From Aliidiomarina quisquiliarum (lineage in GTDB: Bacteria; Pseudomonadota; Gammaproteobacteria; Enterobacterales; Alteromonadaceae), in NCBI RefSeq assembly GCF_023922585.1, contig NZ_JAMFTN010000024.1:1-64000 (forward strand): a stretch of DNA of 64,000 nt. The letters run 5' to 3'. Shown here in pieces: positions 9,557 to 18,858 of the stretch. The translations under genes and the position numbers were made by a program. The first letter of the stretch is position 1, and each line of letters starts with the position of its first letter. Under the pieces are notes generated by a model. The model saw only the letters and a list, made by a program, of their open reading frames with translations. It ran no database searches and was not told where the DNA came from.

Positions 9557-10396
9557 CTAAAAGTAGAAGCCGAAGTTTATATTAAAGCGCTGTTCGGTGG
9601 AACCTCCATCTTGCCCAATCGAGCCATTTATAAATGGCTGGTTCTTGGCATTGACAAAGTCTACATAAGTAAACATACCACCTGCGCTAATAGCCACCCC
9701 AGTTACATTCATTACAGTGTCGTCATGCAAACCCTTTTTATTAGTAACTAAACTGTAATTATTATAAAAGGTTAAATTAGTAATAGGGCCCAAGCTAACG
9801 GGCAAATTATAAGCAATGTTTGCTGTTAATGAATCAGCCGATTCCGGTATGGTGTCATAATAGGCGTAGGCAGCAATAATAACTCCTTCATTAGCCACGT
9901 CCATATTATAGTCGTAAGTAGCAAACTGACCCTGAATTTCCCATGGGCCATTATTATAAACCGCATGTACGGCAAAGTTTTCTCGTTCGCCAATTGAATT
10001 CTGGCCGTCATTGAAATCACCATAGTGGCCCGAAATGCCAAGCTCTAGCTTTTGCCCATGTGCTAAATTCCACTTTCGTGCAGCCCGCAACATTAAGGTG
10101 TTATTTTCAGCGGCACGCTGCAATGGCTCGTCGTAACTACCTTCACCAGGCAAACGAATACCCACCACATCATCGGCGTAACGGTCGGCACTACTACGGG
10201 CGGCACCAGTTACGCCACCAAGTTCATCGTTAAGCATAAAGGCAATATCAAAATCCCAGCGTTCGGAACGTTTACTAAACTTAATACCAGAACCATTATT
10301 GTCCTCTAGCCCGAGATAGAAGTTAGAGCTGAAGAAATAACTATGAGAGTTATACGGCATTACACCAAATGGCTGAATAACAACACCTATTTGCCC
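9557..10396 (-). pseudogene. 5'-truncated outer-membrane porin remnant
   Basis: An open frame of about 280 codons reads like the distal part of a porin: GQIGVVIQPFGVMPYNSHSY, then alternating beta-strand segments and a C-terminal aromatic end (NINFGFYF), the usual BAM signal of outer-membrane barrels. It begins right after an in-frame stop (10397-10399), and there is no signal peptide, start region or ribosome-binding site. The first Met (10358-10360) falls inside the conserved porin PFGVMPYN segment. So the N-terminal third is missing. It lies exactly between the S10 terminator and the spc promoter region. I read it as a decaying gene fragment; an expressed protein is unlikely. Confidence 0.75.
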
Positions 10397-10452
10397 CTAA
10401 GTTTCCTTGTTAATGTTCAGGTTTAAACCCTAACATTATTTTAGCTGTGAAT

Positions 10453-10481
10453 AAAAAAAGCGACCCTAAGGTCGCCTTTTT
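10453..10481 (-). terminator. S10-operon terminator
   Basis: A GCGACC/GGTCGC stem with a CTAA loop (10460-10475) is flanked by seven A on one side and five T on the other, so it can terminate in both directions. On the minus strand it follows the rpsQ stop by about 25 bases. It separates the S10 operon from the porin remnant and spc operon. Confidence 0.8.
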
Positions 10482-10501
10482 ATAAGAGTTATCAACAGAG
10501 A

Positions 10502-10765
10502 TTAAATCTGAGTTGATTTCTCAAGTACTTCTACCAACGCCCATGATTTCGTCTTAGACACCGGACGTGTTTCCCGGATTGTTACTAAGTCGCCTTCACG
10601 GCAGGTATTGTCTTCGTCATGAGCATGAACTTTAGTAGTACGGTTCATGTACTTACCATATAGTGGGTGCTTAACCCGACGCTCAATTGCTACTACGATA
10701 GACTTATCCATTTTATCGCTGACCACACGGCCCTGCAAAGTACGGATGTTTTTGGCTTCAGTCAT
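10502..10765 (-). CDS. rpsQ: 30S ribosomal protein S17
   Basis: An 87-residue S17 with an OB fold. It has [30 protein letters not shown] near the N-terminus and the conserved [18 protein letters not shown] motif. Its ATG overlaps the rpmC stop by one base. It is the last gene of the S10 operon, as in E. coli, and is followed by a terminator. Confidence 0.98.
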   Translation of the reverse strand: MTEAKNIRTLQGRVVSDKMDKSIVVAIERRVKHPLYGKYMNRTTKVHAHDEDNTCREGDLVTIRETRPVSKTKSWALVEVLEKSTQI

Positions 10766-10956
10766 TATGCACCTGCCTTCTCGTTAAGCACTGTCTTAAC
10801 ACGTGCGATATTTCTACGCACTTGTCTTAACAAATGAGTCTGGTTTAGCTGGCCGGTGGCTGTTTGCATGCGCAGGTTGAATTGCTCACGCAATAGGCCA
10901 AGCAGCTCTTGATTCAGCTCATCAACGCTTTTAGCTTTCAATTCGCTTGCTTTCAT
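10765..10956 (-). CDS. rpmC: 50S ribosomal protein L29
   Basis: A 63-residue all-helical L29 ([39 protein letters not shown]). It lies by the polypeptide exit where SRP and trigger factor dock. It overlaps both neighbours (rplP and rpsQ) by one base, indicating coupled translation. Confidence 0.97.
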   Translation of the reverse strand: MKASELKAKSVDELNQELLGLLREQFNLRMQTATGQLNQTHLLRQVRRNIARVKTVLNEKAGA

Positions 10957-11369
10957 TACATCACCGTCCGAGTAACAAAGGTAGTTTTGAATGGCAGTTT
11001 ACGTGCCGCTAGGCGGAACGCTTCACGTGCCACCTCTTCAGAAACACCATCCATTTCATATAGAACACGGCCTGGCTGAATCTGACATACCCAGTATTCT
11101 ACGCTTCCCTTACCTTTACCCATACGCACCTCAAGAGGCTTCTGGCTAATTGGCTTGTCTGGGAATACGCGAATCCAGATTTTACCTTGACGCTTAACGT
11201 GACGAGTCATGGCACGTCGGCCAGCTTCGATCTGACGCGCGGTCATACGACCACGTTCAGTTGCTTTAAGAGCATAAGTACCGAAGCTAACTTTGTTACC
11301 AGTTTGCGCCAGACCACGGTTGCGGCTCTTTTGCACCTTGCGGAATTTCATACGCTTAGGTTGTAACAT
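10956..11369 (-). CDS. rplP: 50S ribosomal protein L16
   Basis: A 137-residue L16 starting [19 protein letters not shown]. It has the conserved [20 protein letters not shown] and [11 protein letters not shown] blocks. The arginine of [12 protein letters not shown] corresponds to the residue hydroxylated by YcfD in E. coli. It lies near the A-site tRNA elbow. There is an 11-base gap to rpsC. Confidence 0.98.
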   Translation of the reverse strand: MLQPKRMKFRKVQKSRNRGLAQTGNKVSFGTYALKATERGRMTARQIEAGRRAMTRHVKRQGKIWIRVFPDKPISQKPLEVRMGKGKGSVEYWVCQIQPGRVLYEMDGVSEEVAREAFRLAARKLPFKTTFVTRTVM

Positions 11370-11380
11370 TTCGCTTCTCC

Positions 11381-12073
11381 TTACTTACGACCTTTGCCGC
11401 GCTTAGCTGGTTTCGGTTGCTGTTGCTCTTCTTGAACAGGCATTGCGCCCAAGATTTCACCACGGAAAACCCAAACTTTAACGCCAATGATACCGTAAGT
11501 GGTTGCAGCTTCAGCTGTCGCGTAGTCAATGTCCGCACGCAATGTATGCAATGGAACACGACCTTCACGATACCATTCAGTACGAGCAATTTCAGCTCCA
11601 CCTAAACGGCCGCTTACTTCAACCTTGATACCTTTAGCACCTAAACGCATAGCATTTTGAACTGCGCGCTTCATAGCACGACGGAACATAACGCGGCGCT
11701 CTAATTGACCAGCGATATTCTCACCAACCAATTTGGCGTCGAGCTCTGGCTTACGCACTTCAGCAATGTTTATCTGAGCAGGTACGCCGGTGAGCTTTGA
11801 AATTGCTTGACGCAATTTCTCAACGTCTTCACCTTTCTTTCCAATCACCACACCAGGGCGAGCTGTGTGAATGGTCACACGCACACTTTTCGCTGGGCGC
11901 TCAATTACTATTCTTGAAACAGAAGCGCTTTTTAGCTCTTTGTTCAAAAACTCTCGAACCTGATGATCACTATGTAGGTTATCCGCGAAGTCCTTTGAAT
12001 CTGCATACCATGTTGCATTGTATGGCTTAGTGATACCTAGGCGGATACCATTAGGATGTACTTTCTGACCCAT
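11381..12073 (-). CDS. rpsC: 30S ribosomal protein S3
   Basis: A 230-residue S3 starting [14 protein letters not shown]. The N-terminal KH domain has [15 protein letters not shown] (about 53-68) and the C-terminal domain contains [24 protein letters not shown]. The tail is basic ([10 protein letters not shown]). It forms the mRNA entry pore with S4 and S5. Confidence 0.98.
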   Translation of the reverse strand: MGQKVHPNGIRLGITKPYNATWYADSKDFADNLHSDHQVREFLNKELKSASVSRIVIERPAKSVRVTIHTARPGVVIGKKGEDVEKLRQAISKLTGVPAQINIAEVRKPELDAKLVGENIAGQLERRVMFRRAMKRAVQNAMRLGAKGIKVEVSGRLGGAEIARTEWYREGRVPLHTLRADIDYATAEAATTYGIIGVKVWVFRGEILGAMPVQEEQQQPKPAKRGKGRK

Positions 12074-12083
12074 AACTTATCTC

Positions 12084-12416
12084 CTAGCTATCTGACACAA
12101 CCACAGTAATGTGGCTGGTACGCTTCAAGATACGATCCGCGCGACCTTTAGCTCTTGGCTTAATTCGCTTCATCGTGGGACCCTCGTCGACAGTGATAGC
12201 TGAAATTCTCAACTCATCAATGTCGGCACCTTCGTTGTGCTCTGCATTCGCAATAGCTGATTCAAGTACTTTACGAATCAACACAGCTGCTTTCTTTGGA
12301 CTATAAGCCAAAGTTTCGAGCGCTTGCGCAACGTTTTGGCCACGGATTTGATCCGCTACCAGACGCCCCTTCTGCGGAGAAAGGTTGGCAAACTTATGTT
12401 TAGCAATAGCTTCCAT
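12084..12416 (-). CDS. rplV: 50S ribosomal protein L22
   Basis: L22, 110 residues from [10 protein letters not shown]. An in-frame GTG three codons upstream is rejected because AGAGGT lies 8 bases before this ATG and the family starts here. The conserved hairpin [18 protein letters not shown], which lines the nascent-peptide tunnel, is at about 82-99. Confidence 0.96.
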   Translation of the reverse strand: MEAIAKHKFANLSPQKGRLVADQIRGQNVAQALETLAYSPKKAAVLIRKVLESAIANAEHNEGADIDELRISAITVDEGPTMKRIKPRAKGRADRILKRTSHITVVVSDS

Positions 12417-12427
12417 TATATTCACCT

Positions 12428-12706
12428 CTACCGTTTCTTCGCTTTCTTATCAGCGACGTGGCCGCGATAAGTACGAGTCGGAGCAAACTCACCAAGCTTG
12501 TGGCCAATCATTTCGTCTGAAATGAATACTGGCACATGCTGGCGACCGTTATGAACAGCGATGGTCAAACCAATCATATCTGGAATGATCATTGAACGAC
12601 GAGACCAAGTTTTAACTGGCTTCTTGTCCCCGCTTTCCATCGCTTTCTCCACCTTTTTAAGTAGGTGAAGGTCAATAAATGGACCTTTTTTAAGAGAACG
12701 TGGCAT
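12428..12706 (-). CDS. rpsS: 30S ribosomal protein S19
   Basis: A 92-residue S19 starting [18 protein letters not shown], with the signature [22 protein letters not shown] and [15 protein letters not shown]. It forms a head complex with S13. It is an S10-operon member between rplB (15-base gap) and rplV. Confidence 0.98.
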   Translation of the reverse strand: MPRSLKKGPFIDLHLLKKVEKAMESGDKKPVKTWSRRSMIIPDMIGLTIAVHNGRQHVPVFISDEMIGHKLGEFAPTRTYRGHVADKKAKKR

Positions 12707-12721
12707 TCTTCAACCCCTTGC

Positions 12722-13546
12722 CTATTTAGTGCGACGACGCACGATGTACTTGTCAGTACTTTTGTTCTTACGAGTTTTGTAACCCTTCGTAGGAACACCC
12801 CATGGTGTAACTGGATGACGTCCACCTGATGTCCGGCCTTCACCACCACCGTGTGGGTGGTCAACCGGGTTCATGGCAGCACCACGAACGGTAGGACGAA
12901 TGCCACGCCAGCGCGATGCACCAGCTTTACCCAATTGCTTGAGCATGTGTTCAGCATTACCAACTTCACCGATAGTTGCACGACAATCAGCTAATATTTT
13001 ACGAACTTCGCCTGAACGTAAACGAACAGTTACGTAAATGCCATCACGCGCAATTAGTTGAACATAAGCACCAGCAGAACGTGCAATTTGCGCACCTTTA
13101 CCTGGTTTCATTTCAACAGCGTGAATAACACTACCAACTGGAATATTACGCATTGGCATGGCGTTACCAGGCTTGATCGGAGAGTCTAAACCAGACATAA
13201 CCGGGTCACCTACTTTCAGGCTTTTTGGAGCCAGAATATAACGACGTTCGCCATCTGCATATAAAACCAATGCAATGTTCGCAGAACGATTCGGATCGTA
13301 TTCAATACGTTCAACTTTCGCCGGAATACCGTCTTTGTTGCGTTTGAAGTCGATCAGACGATAGTGATGCTTGTGCCCACCACCGATATGACGAACAGTA
13401 GTACGACCGTGGTGGTTACGACCGCCACTTTTACTGTTCTTCTCCAGTAATGGAGCATAAGGCTTACCCTTATATAGGTCTTGGCCAACGACTTTAATGA
13501 CGTGACGACGACCCGGGGATGTAGGCTTCTGTTTAACAACAGCCAT
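12722..13546 (-). CDS. rplB: 50S ribosomal protein L2
   Basis: L2, 274 residues from [15 protein letters not shown] (two codons after the first possible start). It has [20 protein letters not shown], the OB and SH3-like domains and the near-invariant [15 protein letters not shown] loop with the histidine needed for peptidyl-transferase assembly. It ends [13 protein letters not shown]. Confidence 0.98.
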   Translation of the reverse strand: MAVVKQKPTSPGRRHVIKVVGQDLYKGKPYAPLLEKNSKSGGRNHHGRTTVRHIGGGHKHHYRLIDFKRNKDGIPAKVERIEYDPNRSANIALVLYADGERRYILAPKSLKVGDPVMSGLDSPIKPGNAMPMRNIPVGSVIHAVEMKPGKGAQIARSAGAYVQLIARDGIYVTVRLRSGEVRKILADCRATIGEVGNAEHMLKQLGKAGASRWRGIRPTVRGAAMNPVDHPHGGGEGRTSGGRHPVTPWGVPTKGYKTRKNKSTDKYIVRRRTK

Positions 13547-13563
13547 TTTCAATATCCTCCTGT

Positions 13564-13866
13564 TTACTCAGCGCCGCCAACGAAATCGATGTCCGCACCT
13601 TCACCCAGGGTTACGTAAGCTTTTTTCCAATCGCTTCGTTTGCCTGAACGTGCACCAAAACGCTTAGTTTTACCTTTTACGTTAAGAGTACGTACGCCGG
13701 TCACTTCGACTTCGAACAGTTTCTCTACAGCAGCTTTAATTTCTGCTTTCGTTGCATCTTTAACTACCCTGAAGACAACTGTGTTGTCTTGCTCCGCTGT
13801 CAGAGTTGCTTTCTCTGACACGTGAGGTGCTAAGAGTACCTTTAGTAAACGCTCTTCACGAATCAT
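13564..13866 (-). CDS. rplW: 50S ribosomal protein L23
   Basis: A 100-residue L23 starting [20 protein letters not shown], with the [20 protein letters not shown] loop. It is the docking site for trigger factor and SRP at the tunnel exit. It overlaps the rplD stop by 4 bases (ATGA), so the two are translationally coupled. Confidence 0.98.
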   Translation of the reverse strand: MIREERLLKVLLAPHVSEKATLTAEQDNTVVFRVVKDATKAEIKAAVEKLFEVEVTGVRTLNVKGKTKRFGARSGKRSDWKKAYVTLGEGADIDFVGGAE

Positions 13867-14468
13867 GCTAATGCCTCCTCAAGCTGCTTCACTGCATCAG
13901 CGGTGAACAGTACTTTCTCGAACGCAATTAGACTGACTGGGTCTATACCCTGTACGTCACGAACATCTACTTTATGTAGGTTGCGTGAAGCAAGGAATAA
14001 GTTCTCGTCAACGTCTTTCGTTACGATCAGAACGTTTTGAAGATCTAGTCCTTTCAACTTCGCTACTAATTCTTTGGTCTTCGGTGTTTCAACACTGAAG
14101 TTTTCAACAACTAATAAACGGTCTTGACGAACCAGTTCTGACAAAATGCTTTTTAAAGCACCACGATACATTTTCTTGTTTACTTTCTGGCTGTGATCTT
14201 GTGGTTTGGCTGCGAAAGTTACGCCACCAGAACGCCAGATTGGACTACGTGTAGTTCCTGCACGAGCGCGACCGGTACCTTTTTGGCGCCAAGGCTTAGC
14301 CCCACCACCAGATACTTCAGAACGCGTTTTTTGTGCTCGGCTACCTTGACGTGCGCCTGACGCATAGGCTACAACAACCTGATGCACCAAAGCTTCATTG
14401 TACTCACGTCCAAAGGTAGCTTCGGAAACTTCAAGAGCGCCTTTCGCGTCTTTTAATGCTAATTCCAT
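13863..14468 (-). CDS. rplD: 50S ribosomal protein L4
   Basis: L4, 201 residues from [16 protein letters not shown] (the second of two adjacent Met codons, matching the family). The long tunnel loop with [24 protein letters not shown] is present at about 44-67. In E. coli L4 is also the repressor of the S10 operon, through attenuation in the leader and translational control. The matching leader hairpin is visible before rpsJ. Confidence 0.98.
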   Translation of the reverse strand: MELALKDAKGALEVSEATFGREYNEALVHQVVVAYASGARQGSRAQKTRSEVSGGGAKPWRQKGTGRARAGTTRSPIWRSGGVTFAAKPQDHSQKVNKKMYRGALKSILSELVRQDRLLVVENFSVETPKTKELVAKLKGLDLQNVLIVTKDVDENLFLASRNLHKVDVRDVQGIDPVSLIAFEKVLFTADAVKQLEEALA

Positions 14469-14486
14469 CACTAATCTCCTCAGACG

Positions 14487-15125
14487 TTACGCTTTAACCG
14501 CTGGTTTAACGATAATGTTGCCACCAGAAGCACCTGGGACAGCACCCTTAACCAGAAGTAAGTTGCGCTCAGCGTCAACTCGGACAACTTCAAGGGATTG
14601 CACAGTTACGCGCACGTTACCCATTTGCCCTGGCATTTTCTTACCTTTAAAAACTTTACCAGGGGACTGGTTTTGACCCGTTGAACCAAGAGCACGGTGT
14701 GATACAGAGTTACCGTGAGTTTGATCTTGGCCAGCGAAGTTCCAACGCTTAATACCACCTTGAAAACCTTTACCCTTTGAGGTACCGGTTACGTCTACTA
14801 ATTTTGTTTCATTAAATAGTTCGACTGTCAGCTCAGAGCCTACTTCGATGTCACTACCTTCTTCCCCGTTTAGGCGGAATTCCCATAAACCGCGGCCAGC
14901 TTCAACACCTGCTTTCGCAAAGTGTCCAGCTGCTGGTTTTGTGACTCGATTCGCTTTTTTGCTGCCAGTGGTCACCTGAAGTGCACGGTAACCGTCTGTC
15001 TCCAGAGTCTTTATCTGGGTGACACGGTTTGATAGCACTTCGATCACAGTCACAGGTACTGAAACGCCATCTTCTTGGAAGATACGTGTCATTCCTACTT
15101 TACGACCGACTAGACCAATAGCCAT
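14487..15125 (-). CDS. rplC: 50S ribosomal protein L3
   Basis: A 212-residue L3 starting [16 protein letters not shown]. The central extension with [21 protein letters not shown] reaches the peptidyl-transferase centre. The glutamine of GQDQTHG corresponds to the PrmB methylation site in E. coli. It is an early 50S assembly protein, 34 bases after rpsJ. Confidence 0.98.
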   Translation of the reverse strand: MAIGLVGRKVGMTRIFQEDGVSVPVTVIEVLSNRVTQIKTLETDGYRALQVTTGSKKANRVTKPAAGHFAKAGVEAGRGLWEFRLNGEEGSDIEVGSELTVELFNETKLVDVTGTSKGKGFQGGIKRWNFAGQDQTHGNSVSHRALGSTGQNQSPGKVFKGKKMPGQMGNVRVTVQSLEVVRVDAERNLLLVKGAVPGASGGNIIVKPAVKA

Positions 15126-15159
15126 ATTAAAACCTCTTATCCAGAATCTTGTTGCTCAC

Positions 15160-15471
15160 TTAGCCCAGGCTGATTTGTACATCAACACCAGCAGCCAGGT
15201 CTAAACGCATCAGAGCGTCTACTGTCTTATCAGTAGGCTCAATGATATCGATAAGGCGCTTGTGGGTACGAATTTCGTACTGGTCACGTGCGTCTTTATT
15301 CACGTGCGGGGAAGTCAACACAGTGAATTTTTCTTTACGAGTAGGTAATGGAATTGGTCCACGTACCTGCGCACCCGTGCGTTTCGCTGTGTCTACGATT
15401 TCCGCTGTCGACAAGTCGATTAAGCGGTGATCGAAGGCTTTCAGGCGAATTCGAATTCTTTGACTTGACAT
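15160..15471 (-). CDS. rpsJ: 30S ribosomal protein S10 (NusE)
   Basis: A 103-residue S10 starting [22 protein letters not shown], with [36 protein letters not shown]. It works both in the 30S head and, as NusE, in transcription antitermination with NusB. It is the first gene of the S10 operon and is preceded by a regulated leader of about 180 bases. Confidence 0.98.
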   Translation of the reverse strand: MSSQRIRIRLKAFDHRLIDLSTAEIVDTAKRTGAQVRGPIPLPTRKEKFTVLTSPHVNKDARDQYEIRTHKRLIDIIEPTDKTVDALMRLDLAAGVDVQISLG

Positions 15472-15652
15472 ATCAAAGCCTCATCCAAAAGAGCATTTAT
15501 AAAAAGAGCATAAAAAAACACGCCACTTAATCGCACGCTAGCGAAAAGTGGGAGCTTTTTAAACCACCGTTCAACCCCATATCGGGGCTGTTGTGACAAA
15601 CCACGAACAAACATGCTCTTGGCCTGCAAATACAACGTCTAAATTCTGACGT
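15472..15652 (-). promoter_or_regulatory. S10-operon leader with L4-type attenuator hairpin
   Basis: The leader contains a CCCC/GGGG hairpin (15571-15590) and, closer to rpsJ, a longer stem (CCACTT 15546-15551 with AAGTGG 15523-15528 on the minus strand, plus an inner TCGC/GCGA pair). Seven U residues (15512-15518) follow this stem. Its length (about 180 nt) and the order hairpin then U-run match the S10 leader at which L4 causes NusA-dependent termination in E. coli. Function is inferred from this resemblance. Confidence 0.6.
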
Positions 15653-15658
15653 GGGCGA

Positions 15659-15686
15659 ATTATAAAGATTTGCCCACAGATGTCAA
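15659..15686 (-). promoter_or_regulatory. S10-operon promoter
   Basis: Consensus -35 TTGACA (15681-15686), a 16-bp spacer and consensus -10 TATAAT (15659-15664) on the minus strand, with discriminator TCGCCC. Both hexamers are perfect. The start is about 180 bases before rpsJ. Confidence 0.85.
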
Positions 15687-15702
15687 CCTAATATAGGTTC
15701 TA

Positions 15703-16317
15703 TTATTTCATTGTTTTTGCTGATGCAAAAAACATTAAGTAAATAAGCCTACCATTCTCAATGGTGTCGCCAAACGACTCCCCAGCTGTATGCCACAACC
15801 AAGGACGCAAGAGCACCAGTCGATTAAAGCGCATAGGCACACGCATGGTCATTTCCCATTTGCTTTCGTCAAGTGAATCGCGATCAAGCAAGTTTGCTGT
15901 CCAGTCTTTTGCTGATGAAGCTCCAAATAACTGCATTGCTTCATGATCACTTAATGGAGCACGATCGGTGTTGGTTTCGCGATGACGAAAAAATTCCGTT
16001 CCGCCCTGGCAATGCTCAGGGTCACTTAAATACAGAATGCCCGACCAATGCGAAGGGTCAACATGCACTTTCGCTTTGCCAACATCGGTTCCTAAGGCTA
16101 TTCGGCACTTTGCATGTGCTTGATCTTTATCGAGAGCAACTAAAGGCTCGCCTACAAGTCGCGACACTTCTTCTGTTAACCCAGCTAAGGTTATTCTTTC
16201 CACTGAGTTTCTGCCAGGGTAAGGACCCTCTTGCGCTGGGTAAGTAAGCTTTAAAGCAGCTTCCCTTAATTCTTTAACATTTCCAAAAAAATCGTCTACA
16301 ACAATCATTGTTGGCAT
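15703..16317 (-). CDS. DUF6445-like putative 2-oxoglutarate/Fe(II) oxygenase
   Basis: A 204-residue cytoplasmic protein. It has the layout of a double-stranded beta-helix Fe(II) oxygenase: HVD at 85-87 (HxD), a distal His in WLWHTAGES (H176) and an Arg in NGRLIYLMFF (R190) that could bind a co-substrate carboxylate. The segment SGILYLSDPEHCQGGTEFF resembles the DUF6445 family, often found near tryptophan-halogenase-like genes and TonB receptors in marine bacteria; none of those is here. The substrate is unknown. It stops just before the S10 promoter and is probably its own unit. Confidence 0.6.
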   Translation of the reverse strand: MPTMIVVDDFFGNVKELREAALKLTYPAQEGPYPGRNSVERITLAGLTEEVSRLVGEPLVALDKDQAHAKCRIALGTDVGKAKVHVDPSHWSGILYLSDPEHCQGGTEFFRHRETNTDRAPLSDHEAMQLFGASSAKDWTANLLDRDSLDESKWEMTMRVPMRFNRLVLLRPWLWHTAGESFGDTIENGRLIYLMFFASAKTMK

Positions 16318-16337
16318 AGAAACACCTAATAATTAAT

Positions 16338-16370
16338 AAAAAAAGCCCAAATCCATCTAACAATGAGCTT
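16338..16370 (-). terminator. Probable terminator after the dipeptidase gene
   Basis: Minus-strand AAGCTC (16365-16370) pairs with GGGCTT (16343-16348, one G-U pair) and is followed by a T-run (16338-16344). The loop is long (16 bases), so strength is uncertain. Confidence 0.45.
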
Positions 16371-16403
16371 ACCTTAATGAATTATTAACATATTTCCAAA
16401 CTT

Positions 16404-17600
16404 TTAATGTTTACTGTCAGCGTAAGCTTCTACCGCACGCCATACTCGCAATGTATTACCGTGCAAAATTAAATCAATTTGCTGCTTCGAATACCCTCTG
16501 TCCAGTAAGCCTTGAATAAGGTTAGGAAAGGCGCTGGCATCTTTTAGGCCAACTGGTAACGAATCGCCTACACCGTCGTAGTCCGAACCTAGGCCTACAT
16601 GCTCAATACCCACTAGCTTAACAATATGATCAATATGATCGAGTACATGATTTAAGTGCGCATAAGGAAAAGGGTTGTTTGCCCGCATCTCGGCAATAGC
16701 AGCTTCCGCCGCTGGGGTATCTTTACCTAAGCTTTCATTAATATTGTCTGCCAAGCGCTGTATGCGGGCACGGTGCTGGTTTGCTTCACGAGTAACAAAA
16801 GTAGAGCCAAAGGTTACCTGTATTACACCACCGTTTTTTGCCAAGGCTTTAATCATGTCGTCACTCATATTGCGTTGCCAACCCGGAGTAAAGTGGCGCG
16901 CCGACGAGTGGGTAGCTAATACCGGTGTTTTCGTGGTTTCAATAACATCATAAAAAGCCAAGTCTGAAACATGAGAAATATCTACTATCATGCCAATACG
17001 GTTCATTTCCGCTACAAGGGTTTTGCCGAAAGGGCTAAGGCCTTGCCAAGTATTTTTAGTATCGTACGACGAGTCTGAAATATGGTTGTCTTCACCATGG
17101 GTTAGCGTAATGTAACGCACTCCACGCTTATGGAAATGGTGTAAGTTCTCCAGTTTTCCTTCTATAGGAGCGCCATTTTCAATGCCCATAGGTAAGGAAA
17201 TTAAGCCTGCAGTAAAATGTTTTTCAATGTCGTCTGCTGAATATGGAATTGCATACTTTTCAGGTGCGCGATAAACCATCGACTCAACAAAGTCGATTAA
17301 ATGATTTGCTAACGTATACGCGCCCTTTTCTTCATAAGACGACGGGATATAAATAGCCATAAATGGGGCATTCAAGCCACCCGCTACAGCACGTTCATAA
17401 TCAAAGTCACCCCGCTCAGCGGCTTGGGTTAGGTCTTCCCAGTCATTTATTAAACGCCAAGGGGCGTCCACATGCGTATCTATAATAATCGAGTTCTTAG
17501 CAATGGCACGTGCTTGCTCACTAACGACAATATCCTGAGCTAACAAAGGTACACTAAATAAGGTTGCCGCAATTACACTACTTAATAACTTTAATTTCAT
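16404..17600 (-). CDS. Peptidase M19 membrane-type dipeptidase
   Basis: A 398-residue protein from the ATG at 17600; a TTG four codons upstream lacks a ribosome-binding site. The N-terminus MKLKLLSSVIAATLFSVPLLAQ is a signal peptide without a lipobox cysteine, so a periplasmic enzyme is expected. Renal-dipeptidase zinc ligands are visible: H43 and D45 (DTHVD), E141 (GIENG), H210 (DISHVS) and H231 (THSSARH), with D340 in LGSDYDG. It hydrolyses dipeptides, possibly including D-amino-acid or dehydro forms. It follows dusA by 47 bases. Confidence 0.92.
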   Translation of the reverse strand: MKLKLLSSVIAATLFSVPLLAQDIVVSEQARAIAKNSIIIDTHVDAPWRLINDWEDLTQAAERGDFDYERAVAGGLNAPFMAIYIPSSYEEKGAYTLANHLIDFVESMVYRAPEKYAIPYSADDIEKHFTAGLISLPMGIENGAPIEGKLENLHHFHKRGVRYITLTHGEDNHISDSSYDTKNTWQGLSPFGKTLVAEMNRIGMIVDISHVSDLAFYDVIETTKTPVLATHSSARHFTPGWQRNMSDDMIKALAKNGGVIQVTFGSTFVTREANQHRARIQRLADNINESLGKDTPAAEAAIAEMRANNPFPYAHLNHVLDHIDHIVKLVGIEHVGLGSDYDGVGDSLPVGLKDASAFPNLIQGLLDRGYSKQQIDLILHGNTLRVWRAVEAYADSKH

Positions 17601-17647
17601 GATGTTGTCCAATTTATAAGAAACTTTAAAAGATATTTAACAACCTA

Positions 17648-18751
17648 TCAGACTTTTAGAACCCCTTCGAGGGCATCAGCCGCAGCGGCTTGGTGTTCTG
17701 CCGCTTTTTCAGCCTGCTCGAGCAAGAGTTTTTGTCCATCAACTAAAGGCTGTATCGACGTTGCGCGTGGACCTTGCTCGCTTAGTAAGCGCCGCCATTG
17801 GCGTGCTCCTGGTAATCCTTGGTACAACCCAAGCATGTGTCGCACCACGTGCCAAAAGCGCCCCCCTTCAGCAATATAGCGCTCTATATAGGGAAACATC
17901 CGTTCAACTACCACAAAGCGTTCATCTACCAGGGGTTGGCCTCCAAGTTGTTCGTCAATGCCTTGCAACAACCATGGATTTTGATAAGCCGCACGGCCAA
18001 TCATTACACCGTCCACATGCTGTAAATGCGCTCGCCCTTCAGCTAGGGTTTGAATACCACCATTTATATGTAAGTCAAAATGAGGATAATCACGCTTCGC
18101 TTGGTATACTCGATCATAATCGAGGGGCGGAATGTCGCGGTTTTCTTTCGGGCTTAAACCTTTTAGCCAAGCTTTACGCGCGTGAAGTATAACCCGTGGG
18201 CACGACACTTCACTGAGCTGATCAAGTAACGCACATAAAAATTCATAGCTGTCTTGTTCGTCTATTCCTAAACGAGTTTTTACCGTTACAGGTACATCTG
18301 GTGCAGCGTCTTGCATGGCTTTAATACAATCGGCCACCAACTTGGGTTCTGCCATTAAGCAAGCACCAAAACTACCGTTTTGTACTCGGTCTGAGGGGCA
18401 GCCAACATTTAAGTTAATTTCATCGTAGCCACGCTCTGCTGCTAAACGCGCGCATTGGGCTAAGTCGTTTACATCACTGCCACCTAGCTGCAATGCCACT
18501 GGGTGTTCTTCAGGGTTGTATTCAAGTAAGTCATATTTGCCATAAATAATGGCACCCGTGGTTACCATTTCTGTATACAGCAACACCGAACTTGAAAGTT
18601 GGCGATGGAAAAACCGACAATGTCGATCCGTCCAGTCGAGCATAGGGGCGACAGAATAAGAATGGCGGTGCGCCCCAAATGGTGAATTTGAGGGCACAGC
18701 TACAGGGATTAATGAATGTTCAGACAATGATTTACTCAACTCAAGTGGCAA
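17648..18751 (-). CDS. dusA: tRNA-dihydrouridine(20/20a) synthase DusA
   Basis: An FMN-dependent TIM-barrel enzyme that reduces U20/U20a in tRNA D-loops. [16 protein letters not shown] and the active-site [15 protein letters not shown] (Cys118 in the 367-residue numbering) are diagnostic of Dus[18 protein letters not shown]-type residues and the C-terminal helical domain are present. No ATG is available before M37; the start given is TTG (18751), and a later GTG or TTG is possible, so the first 10-20 residues are uncertain. In E. coli dusA also neighbours zur, dnaB and alr, as here. Confidence 0.95.
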   Translation of the reverse strand: MPLELSKSLSEHSLIPVAVPSNSPFGAHRHSYSVAPMLDWTDRHCRFFHRQLSSSVLLYTEMVTTGAIIYGKYDLLEYNPEEHPVALQLGGSDVNDLAQCARLAAERGYDEINLNVGCPSDRVQNGSFGACLMAEPKLVADCIKAMQDAAPDVPVTVKTRLGIDEQDSYEFLCALLDQLSEVSCPRVILHARKAWLKGLSPKENRDIPPLDYDRVYQAKRDYPHFDLHINGGIQTLAEGRAHLQHVDGVMIGRAAYQNPWLLQGIDEQLGGQPLVDERFVVVERMFPYIERYIAEGGRFWHVVRHMLGLYQGLPGARQWRRLLSEQGPRATSIQPLVDGQKLLLEQAEKAAEHQAAAADALEGVLKV

Positions 18752-18764
18752 AAAATACCAGTGA

Positions 18765-18793
18765 ATTATGCCGTAAAAATGTGCATTTGTCTT
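18765..18793 (-). promoter_or_regulatory. Candidate dusA promoter
   Basis: Minus-strand AAGACA (18788-18793), a 17-bp spacer and CATAAT (18765-18770). The start would lie only a few bases before the proposed TTG, favouring a later dusA start codon. Confidence 0.3.
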
Positions 18794-18858
18794 TTAAGTT
18801 ACGTCCGGACTTTACGATCAAGTGTTCGTTAACGGCAATAACTCTTCAAGCAACTCTT

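Noticed and set aside
9333-10500. Insertion sequence around the porin remnant
   Set aside because: No transposase frame, terminal inverted repeats or obvious target-site duplication.
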